A DNA stretch of 64,000 nucleotides. It comes from Xanthostigma xanthostigma. Lineage: Eukaryota > Arthropoda > Insecta > Raphidioptera > Raphidiidae. Below the pieces are notes generated by a model. That model was not told the DNA's origin, made no database searches, and saw only the letters and a list, made by a program, of their open reading frames with translations. The stretch's first letter is position 1. Each line of letters starts with the position of its first letter. This document shows positions 56,007 through 64,000 of the stretch, one piece after another. The stretch lies in NCBI GenBank assembly GCA_963575645.1, contig OY754467.1, positions 1,612,001 to 1,676,000 on the forward strand, in the 5' to 3' direction. Position numbers and translations under genes: made by a program.

Positions 56007-57156
56007 AGCCTAAAAGCGTTTAAAAAAATGTAGCAGATTTGCAGAATGCATGAAAACTCGGAAGAATTGTAAAATTTGGAAAAATATCTTAGATATGCTT
56101 ATTATTAAAGCGTAAGCTCGCATTTTCTTTAGTTTAGAAGTTATGACGGTTTAAAATCTATAAAATTAAAAAAAAAACTAATCTATCTTGGAAATTAATA
56201 AAGATACAGGGTTGCGAATGGTCAGTATAGATTTAGCGTGATTTTTTCTACAAATACAATATTAAACGAAACAGCAAATTTATTTTTCAAAATTTTTACT
56301 TTTTCCATTTTTAAAAAAATTCTAAAATCTGTTTGATCTTCTTTACATAATATGACTATCACCTGACATTATTCTGATACAAAAAAACACGCTGAATCGA
56401 AGTTACGATATTTTTAAGTTTTTGTAAAAAATATATATAAAAACGTCTCATAACCTTAAAAAAAATACAGTGGTGCAACAATCGGTTACTGGTTATTATA
56501 TTTTAAAATCGGTAACCGATCAAAAAATCAAAAAGTTCCAACACTATAATTATTAATACAACGAAATGAAGATTTACTAGATGTTTCTCTCATGTCTTGT
56601 TTACACCAGTTGCAACAAAGTACGGAAATAAATTTGGAAAAGAAATAGTTAAATAAAAATTGTGCAAACAATGCACTTTTAAACATCTGAACTTTACTTA
56701 TGTCCCAACTGCAATGCAGAATCTTGTACAGCACATAGTAAACAATGGAAACAGTTTTATGACTTACCATAAAAACTTCATTTCTCACCGATTTCACTAA
56801 AAATACACCCACCTGAAACAACAAAAGAATAATTAATTCGTTGCAGATAAAAAAAGATAACGACGACACCCAGAGCCGGATTATTCCTTTGAGAGTTAGA
56901 CTTTAGATTACAAACGCTCGACAGGTTAGCCCTTTATTAACCGATTCCGTAAGGGCGTTACTATCGACATTCGACATTTTTTTTTTATTTTGCCGCGAAA
57001 CAATAATTTCTGTGAACGCGGTTATTTCGTGTAGGTTAAGCAGCGGTACACAATTTTTTTATTAATTTTTCTAGGTTTTTGGTCCCTGAATAATCAAAAG
57101 CAAAAACAGTTTCGCCGGTTGTAAAGGGTTAGAGCGTGTAACTATTTCGTTAAAAA
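56007..57156. other. No gene recognised
   Basis: GATACAGGGTTGCGAATGGT (56208) and CAGAATGCATGAAAACTCGG (56042) recall diverged counterparts near 60485-60605, hinting at an old unclassified repeat. The minus-strand frame 56528-56869 is AT-driven and hydrophobic, without a recognised family. Confidence 0.35.
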
Positions 57157-57858
57157 ATATAGTTTAAAAAAAACAAAAAACACGCTTTATATCAAACTAA
57201 AACGTGAAAAATAAATATAGTTTAAAAAAATATAGTTTAAAAAAAACTAAAAAACACGCTTTATATCGAACTAAAAAGTAAAAAATAATTTTTTTAAAAT
57301 AAGCTTAAAAAGCGTTGGGCGCTCGATGTACGAAAATGTGGAACAAAGCGCCCAACGCTTTTTAAGCTTATTTTAAAAAAATTATTTTTTACTTTTTAGT
57401 TCGATATAAAGCGTGTTTTTTAGTTTTTTTTAAACTATATTTTATTTTTCACTTTTTAGTTTGAGGATCTATAAATGAATTTATTAATCCTGGGGGTCCT
57501 AATAAGGATAATGGGAAACTGTTATCAAATTATTGCATTGTCATCGGTCCTTGATACGTATGCAAAGTTTCAAATTAATCAGACTTCGGGAAATTGGTGA
57601 AAATAAAGCGTTTACTACAGAGGATCTATAAAAGAATTTATTAATCCTGGGGGTCCTAATAAGGATAATGGGAAACTGTTATCAAATTATTGCATTGTCA
57701 TCGGTCCTTGATACGTATGCAAAGTTTCAAATTAATCAGACTTCGGGAAATTGGTGAAAATTATGCTCAAAGATTCCGTTACATGCATACATACATACAT
57801 AATACATACATACATGCATACATAGTTAGTTACAACCCAAACTAATATAAAGCGTTTA
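57157..57858 (+). mobile_element. Element Q, copy 6, tail-module form
   Basis: Compact palindrome as in Q5 but with the core in the opposite orientation (CGCTCGATGTACGAAAATGT). The tail module follows twice (57465-57603 and 57618-57770), the second with a CATA tract. The first module is truncated at GGTGAAAATAAAGCGTTTAC. It ends AATATAAAGCGTTTAAA next to Q4. Confidence 0.75.
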
Positions 57859-57859
57859 A

Positions 57860-58454
57860 AAACTAAAAAACACGCTTTATATCGAACTAAAAAGTAAAAA
57901 ATATTTTTTTAAAAATAAGCTTAAAACAATAATGAATAAAAAATACTATAGCAATATTGTGAAAAAAGCGTGGGGCGCTTTGTTCCACATTTTCGTACAT
58001 CGAGCGCCCCACGCTTTTTTCACAATAATACTAGTATTTTTCATTCATTATTGTTTTAAGCTTATTTAAAAAAAAATATTTTTTACTTTTTAGTTCGATA
58101 TAAAACGTGTAGATATTTTAGTTTTTTTTTTAAACTATATTTATTTTTCACTTTTTAGTTTGATATAAAGCGTGTTGTTTAGTTTTTTTTTAAACTATAT
58201 TTATTTTCCATTTTTTAGTTCGATTTATTGTCAAAAATTTGCCGAAAAAAAACAAATTTTTTATTTCGGCGTGGACGGGATTAGAACCCACGACCGGTGA
58301 ATCCGAAGACTAGCGCCTTAGACCGCTCGGTCAACGATCGTTCTTACAGTAGTGGCATAACATACTAACAGTAATAAACCACTTGCTGTAGTCCAAACGA
58401 TGTTACAAACAAACATACATACAAACTTACAAGTGAAACTAATATAAAGCGTGT
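57860..58454 (-). mobile_element. Element Q, copy 4, tRNA-headed
   Basis: Minus strand: TTTACACGCTTTATATTAGT, short TATG tract, tRNA-like block, T-run hairpin and the long palindrome. It directly abuts Q6. Its tRNA-like block is the best preserved and lacks the GACGTCAACTCTC segment seen in the other three. Confidence 0.78.
58268..58336 (-). pseudogene. tRNA-like Pol III head of Q4
   Basis: Minus strand: TGACCGAGCGGTCTAAGGCG is an excellent class II tRNA D-arm and box A. CTAGTCTTCGGATTCACCGG leads to box B GGTTCTAATCC. It most resembles tRNA-Leu/Ser. The 5' acceptor strand does not pair. Confidence 0.7.
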
Positions 58455-58731
58455 AAAAAAAGGTCGAATGGACAGAAAATAGTTAAGTAATAGAGTTATG
58501 AATCAGATCAGAACAGTATAGCCACCATTCTTCACTTTAAGAATCAGATCGATTTAGAGATTTCTGATAGCTACATGTGACGATACACGATTTTTGTGGT
58601 AGGGGTACATTCAGCGCCCTGCAGCGCTCTAAAGTTAGAAAAAACGATTTTTTGTATCTTCTATCTTTATATTAAAAGGACGCCAAAACTCTCTTAATTT
58701 GTACATGTAACTTAATTTTCCCAGAAAAAAA

Positions 58732-59278
58732 TTGGTTGTCTGTAAAGTCGGTTTACGGACGATAGTTTTACGTGATAACGTATTCCGTAATACATAACCT
58801 AAACCTCCCAAAATTTGGTTTCAATCCGCTTATCCTTGGTGTCGGAATGATAAGAAATGTCAAAAGTGACGTTTGCAACTGTCAAAGTATTATGTTCTAA
58901 TAATAATTAGTTATTCCAATACTTAACTTAGAAGGCGTTGCATTTCACAAAATACTAATGTCAAAAAATTGAATTAAACATCAGAATTCAGCCGTTTTCA
59001 TGTTGCATTTATACAGCTATTTTTCTATATAAATTTGTATAAAAAAACTGTTTAGGCAAATTCTGTTATACGAAATCTATGTAAAATGTTCTCCTCTTTC
59101 GTTTAAGACTGGTTTCAAACCGATCTGATTTAAATTGAGCGAGAAATTAGCAAAAAGCACGCACAGGGTCAGGCAGAACGTTACGCGTTACGAACGTTAC
59201 ACTTTTTCGAACATGCAGCCGGTGTTTTATCAATGTATAAGATTGGTGATTCATCAATTTATAAGACGTTATCACGTC
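58732..59278 (-). mobile_element. Family M copy 3, long form with a deletion
   Basis: Same ends and order as M2, missing a short middle part (the CATGTACGGCAAACAAAGAC region). It also supports the empty site of the Helitron in M1 (CATTTATACAGCTATTTTTC). The frame 59135-59512 starts in M and has no domain. Confidence 0.8.
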
Positions 59279-61501
59279 AAAAAATCAAGAATTTATCTAC
59301 TTATATCGAAAATAGGCTTCTATACACAACAAAGAATAACTTGTGGTACCGACTTGAGTGTGTTAATTCGCACATATCGTTCTCTTCGTTTTAATAAGGG
59401 GAAGTGCACAATATATGTTTCATCACGATGTGTATTAACTAACAAAGGTGATTCAGAAGAAATCTATATAACGTTCAAGCTGGAAAATTTAAGGAATTAC
59501 GATCGAATTTAGACCACTGGTATCCATAATTCTGACAACATTGTGACTGGCATGCAAATGAAATCTGTTAATTTCGTTCCGGTGGCTCTAAGTGACCTAC
59601 TCGCTGAGATAATACCTATAATTTATAAGACGGAGCAGCGGCAGCGCAAGTCTAATGTAAAGATAACAAGCTTGACTGTGCACTTGGAACATTAATTATT
59701 CGGTTTAACAATAATCCTGCAAAGAGTTGCGTCGCCAGTCCGTTGACCCCCCCTCCCCCGTGCCTTACGGTAATACACAGGATGTTTCTCAAAGCATTGA
59801 GGCAGACACACCATAGACATTTGAGAATAATCCTGTGTATTAAGGTAGCTTTGGTAGCCAAATGACTTAAACTTGACCCTACATTTTTTTATATTTATTC
59901 AAAAGATTATAATTAAAGACACCTACAGAAAAAGAATCAGATTTTTTTACCACACTGTTTAAGAGATATAATTAATTAAAGTTATGCAAAAATACACGAG
60001 CCCTTATGAGTGTCCTTGTTCAATAACTCCGTAAATTGAGGGTTTGTAAAAAATTGACAAACTTGACCCCACCAAAAAAACTTTTTAATGGATAGAACGG
60101 TGTCTGAAATACACACTGCAAAAATTTCAGAATAATTTACCACGTACTTTTGATTTTATTATTTTTTTAATACTGACGTGTGGCCTCTATCTCTGTTGTT
60201 GTAGTGACAGTGACTAGTGACAGCTGAGTACTAATCAATTAATATTTTATTAATTACATTATTATAATTATTTAATTATAATTCGCATTAAATTAAATCA
60301 AATAAATTTTTATGTGAATTTCTATTCATTATTATAGCATGATTTGGGTAATTATTTGAGGAACAAAAAAAAAGTCATTTATTTGACTTGGGATTGCGGC
60401 TCCCAAACTACCCTAAGTTATAGCATTTTTAAGTTTCTCTAATAATATAAATAAACGCTCGTACCTCCGAAACTAGAAGTGATACAGGGTTGCGGATTGT
60501 CAGAATCGATTCAGCTTGACTTTTTCTATAAGTTCGGTTAACATAAAACATACCAAAAATCGTCCAATGTCTTGAAAAGTTGCATATTTGCAAAACGCAT
60601 GAAAGAAAGATTTACGATATTTGGAAATAGTTATTGGCGTAACTAGTAGTCTAAGTCATTCATCGCGCTGACAGATCATGACTTAGCCTACAAGTTGCGC
60701 CCATAATTTTATTCAACAATTGCGCGTTATTCATGTTTAAATTATAATGAGATGTTGTAAATATCTATTTATTTCTTTATAAAAAAAACTGTCAATACTA
60801 ACAGCACCAAACAGCACGATTCAATGTTTTGGTTTGAGGTTAGCCGGTTATGAATAAACTCCATGTCGAAAACATTCGGCCTCTCAATTTTAGTCTCAAT
60901 GGGTAACAACGGAGTTGTTGTTACCTACTATTTCGTTACGACTCAGAAAATAGTTACGTTTATTTTCATTACTCCACAATGGCCGAGCTAGTAGGAATCT
61001 TCATTGAGTTATGACAAGTAATTGTCACCAGTCGGTAAATGGCTATTTAGGGTTCGGTTTTTAGGCATGATAAAACATGAATAACGCGCATGAGTTGAAT
61101 AAAATATATAAACATTCCCGAAAGAAGAATGAAATGACAGACAGTGCATCGTTTTGATCCACTTTGTAGATGAGCATTATGTAGAGTGGAGATGCATTGT
61201 TAGCCGGGTAACAAGCAGCCAGCTCGGCTACCGCCACACCGCGGAATGGCGGGCATTTCAACACTCCGTTGCATCCCCGGTCAGAATGCCGTGCATTCGT
61301 GCAGTAATGTGCAAGAAACCAATCACATGCACAAGGAACTTTAGTAAATCGGCGAAGGCAAAAATGTTTCCCGATCATAAAAAAAATTGTCTAGATCTCT
61401 GGAATTTTGATATTTAAGTAGCGTTATACCACGATTCGTCTACTACAAGGCTCCGGATCCTAATCGGCAAAATTAGAAGTTTCAAATTTATAACTTCGAA
61501 A
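59279..61501. other. Longest stretch without an assigned element
   Basis: AT-rich up to 60.9 kb, more balanced after. Several short frames (such as 61061-61378 and 61154-61417 on opposite strands) have no recognised domain. ATACACAGGATGTTTCTC near 59772 and ATAATCCTGTGTATTAAGG near 59827 form a weak inverted pair. Confidence 0.4.
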
Positions 61502-61936
61502 TAGTGATGTGTCCACATGACTCTTTATTTGGAGCTGGCTCCGTGCGCTCTGCTCACTAAAAAGAGTCGCTCAGAGCGAGTCGTTCAAAGGAGCGACACT
61601 AGACAGAAGAGTGCGGACTGCAGAGGTGTGAACTGTCATCATACATGAGCAGGAGTTACGTAGCATTGCACAGCACAATACACACACTCTGAGCTCATTT
61701 ACAGTGTTGTCATTCAACATTAAATGACTCAGCAAAGATAACTCCGTACGTGCAACATTCACTAGTCACATGTGCTGTGTGCACTCTGTAAATGTGCGAA
61801 TGCAACAGTACAGAACAGCTCAGCACAGAGCAAAGGCGTTCGGAGTAAGTCATTCACAAAAAAAAGAGTGACTCGCTCCGCTCCGTGAAAGGAGTCGTTC
61901 GTTATGAACGACTCGCTCAGGAGCGATACATCACTA
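61502..61936. mobile_element. hAT-type element I, copy 2
   Basis: The same ends (TAGTGATGTGTCC... and ...GCGATACATCACTA) and GAGCGAGTCGTTC motifs as 42826-43414, in the opposite orientation and shorter. Flanking octamers do not match. Confidence 0.75.
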
Positions 61937-62308
61937 CTCGGTAGTCGGTATTGTCGATCAGCATAGTAAGTTGCAACTATTAGACTAGCGAGTTTTTATA
62001 ACGCAACATTTGTCGAGCTTCTGGTTTTTGTTACATTATTTATTTGAACTGATATGAATTGCACAGCAGTATAGCGCGCTCCAGCGGTTGGATCTCGACA
62101 CTGCAGCCAAGCAGTTATGATAAATTTTATTGGCACTTCCTTACCTCAGGATTATATTGAGTATGTTTGCGAAACAAAAGGTACTCCGAGAAACGTACCA
62201 TTACCGGAGCAGTCGCTTGCCAATAACAACAATCTGCATTTATATATAAAATCTAAATAGCTATTGTCAGATAATGTTTTGTTTGCAGTGTCTAAGAAGT
62301 TCAAATTA
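61937..62308. other. No gene recognised
   Basis: Short frames reaching into J4 only. Confidence 0.35.
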
Positions 62309-62316
62309 TTAGAGAT

Positions 62317-62790
62317 GATGTGCCGGATCGTTAAAAATGTTATCCGCGGATACGGATCTGAATACGGATATTTGGTTTCAAGATCCGCGGATACGGATCT
62401 TAACTTTCTTAGAGTACGCGGCGGTAAATATTGCACATCGACATTTGGAAAGAGACTATCTGTTATGGGAAAAAGTTATTGACCTCTTTAAGAGTTAACT
62501 CTCATAACAGATTGTCTCTTTCCAAAGATCGATGTGCAATATCTCATTATAAAGATAGTTTTTTAGTACCTTTGAGTTATGTACTATTGGTATGGTACCC
62601 ACTACGATAAATGTTTGCAATACTCGTATAAAGGTGCCAAATACGATTTTAAAAAATAAAAAATAATCTGAATGGAATTTAACAGGTTTTCATTATTACC
62701 TAATCACATATAATAAATATATATAAAATTTCATACGGATCTTTCTTCTCCCTCGGATATCCGCGGATAAGGATATCCGGCACATCACTA
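62317..62790. mobile_element. hAT-type element J, copy 4
   Basis: Flanked by a perfect 8-bp duplication TTAGAGAT (62309-62316 and 62791-62798). The left end lacks its first four bases (starts GATGTGCCGG), the right end is complete (CCGGCACATCACTA). It shares the internal inverted repeat; a short deletion lies before the right subterminal region. Confidence 0.9.
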
Positions 62791-62798
62791 TTAGAGAT

Positions 62799-63377
62799 GC
62801 ACCGAAAAGACCCCCGCACAAACCTTATGTTTTACATCAAAAAATTACCAAAAATCTTTAACGGGGAGCAAACAATGCCACGTTAAAACCAAATGTCTCA
62901 TAAATATACGCTCGAGCAGATTGTCTATATTCGAATAAAAGCGTTACTTAAAACGCATAAATTTATCTGCGCCATTTCTTTGTTTGTGTAAACGGGACTG
63001 GGATTCCCAGAGCACGTCGCATTATTTTTTATGATTAGCCGTCAACAAAAATAATCGTTCGAATATGTCAACGCGGACGATCTGCCACCGGGAGCGGATA
63101 GGCGGATGTAAATGCGTATATAGCCGATGCATCGCCTCCTGCGATCCAGACTCCGTACAAATCAGAGACTAATTTGATACAATAAATCAGTAGCGCGCGT
63201 CCCATCGCCATACAGGATGAACGATTAAAGGACGACTAAGATTAAAAAAAAAAAAAAACAACGATCATGTGTGCCGCGGTCACACTCGATAGAAGGGAAA
63301 CTTAAATTCACTTCCTGTTAAAATATCTGCAACCATTTTAATTTAATTTTCAGATTTAATAAATGCCATTTTATATT
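62799..63377. other. No gene recognised
   Basis: GACCCCCGCACAAACCTTATG (62811) is a small fragment of repeat T. The A-run at 63243-63258 is followed by nothing recognisable. Confidence 0.35.
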
Positions 63378-63869
63378 GCACACTGCTTATAACGTTCTTC
63401 TTTTTGTTGTATTACAATATGAAGCTCAGACGACAGATCGAAGAAATATTTTACTAAAATTGTCATATAGAGGCGCAAGTAGCAAAAGCGTTGAGCTAAG
63501 CCGTCGGATGGCATAATGCAGCATTGCTGTGACGTTGTTCAGCGTTGCTCGCTGTTTCAAAATTAAAGCCGTCAGATGCCAGTATGCAGTATTGTGTCTG
63601 TTGTATTACAATATGAAGGTCAGATGACAGATCGAAGTGTTGACGTTGTTTCAAAATTAAAGCCGTCAGATGGCAGACGTTGTTCAGCGTTGCTGTATTT
63701 TAATTAATTTACAAAAACAAAAGCAATAATAAATTTTTTAGTTGTCGATGTCAGTAGAGCAAGCAATTATCTGTAAAATGATATATAATTTATGTGGAGA
63801 AATTGTGAGGTTTTTTCTAAAAAGGGAAGCAAACATCTTAAACCTTAGCGTATTAATATATATGATTTG
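63378..63869 (+). mobile_element. Element E, copy 3, 5'-truncated
   Basis: It begins GCACACTGCTTATAACGTTC, well inside the longer copies, and ends ATTAATATATATGAT like them. The same ATGAAGCTCAGACGACAGAT and AAAGCCGTCAGATG blocks are present. Confidence 0.75.
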
Positions 63870-64000
63870 CTTCGTAATATTTTACAGAAACTAATTATTT
63901 ATGTAAGAAATTATATCTGTTTATAAATTAAGGATAAACAAATGCAAAGCACTCTTGAGTTTTTATGTTTAAACATATAATTATGCATGAACACTTTTTT

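Noticed and set aside
40600-58020. Palindrome core inverted in tRNA-headed Q copies
   Set aside because: The apparent flips at 40.6 and 58.0 kb disappear when the strand of the whole element is considered. Only Q6 remains truly flipped.
59752-59840. Weak inverted pair around ACACAGGAT and ATCCTGTGT as a MITE
   Set aside because: Complementarity is short and ends are undefined.
488-62482. Many open frames of 60-140 codons on both strands
   Set aside because: They overlap each other, lie in inverted repeats or transposons, follow AT or simple-repeat composition and show no domains. Only the frames at 25615-26083 and about 16480-16575 resemble known protein pieces.
1-64000. LTR retrotransposon, endogenous virus or Polinton copies
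   Set aside because: No paired direct long terminal repeats and no recognisable protein remnants of such elements were seen; old fragments could still be missed without a search.

Overview
The window is non-coding, AT-rich eukaryotic DNA that is almost entirely built from mobile elements. An insect, most likely a butterfly or moth, is suggested by LEP1-type Helitrons (core ATTATAAATGCGAATG, 3' cap ending CTAG), by the CCGACTTCAAAAA-type dispersed repeat familiar from Lepidoptera, and by many small hAT- and TTAA-type non-autonomous transposons. I recognise no host protein-coding gene, no intact tRNA or rRNA gene, no CRISPR array and no bacterial-style operon. The longest open frames are shadows of repeats, apart from remnants of a DNA-transposon protein (25.6-26.1 kb) and a LINE C-terminus (16.5 kb). 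I recognised no LTR, retroviral or Polinton copies.

Layout. 0-4.2 kb: tandem arrays of about 60 and 79 bp, then several foldback (inverted-repeat) elements. 4.7-7.5 kb: one copy of a repeat family here called M, split by a 2.15-kb Helitron with exact TC...CTAG ends. 7.6-10.3 kb: long palindromes and a TIR element. 12.4-16.9 kb: nested hAT-type elements with clean 8-bp target duplications, a second M copy, and a Helitron carrying a tRNA-Lys-like sequence. 18-24.6 kb: TIR elements, a 3-unit tandem array, a palindromic MITE inside another, and a foldback with 12-bp duplications. 25-27 kb: a retro-like element (E) interrupted by a 1.17-kb DNA transposon that keeps transposase-like frames. 27-38 kb: TTAA-flanked elements (G), Penelope-like foldbacks (O), a hAT-type MITE and head-to-head Helitron fragments. 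40-58.5 kb: six copies of a palindromic element (Q) that carries either a tRNA-like Pol III head or a LINE-tail-like module, interleaved with further M, hAT, Helitron and foldback copies. 58.7-64 kb: more M, hAT and E copies separated by unassigned sequence.

The copies document each other. Uninterrupted copies act as empty sites for the Helitron in M1, the hAT element in BB1, the DNA transposon in E1 and Q5 in foldback R. The most unusual structures are the modular palindromic Q family, a pair of perfect one-base-loop hairpins at 37.07-37.16 kb that look like a healed break, and foldbacks containing hammerhead-ribozyme-like cores. Family letters are labels for this window only. Family names come from recalled hallmarks (terminal bases, duplication length, motifs), because no database search was possible.
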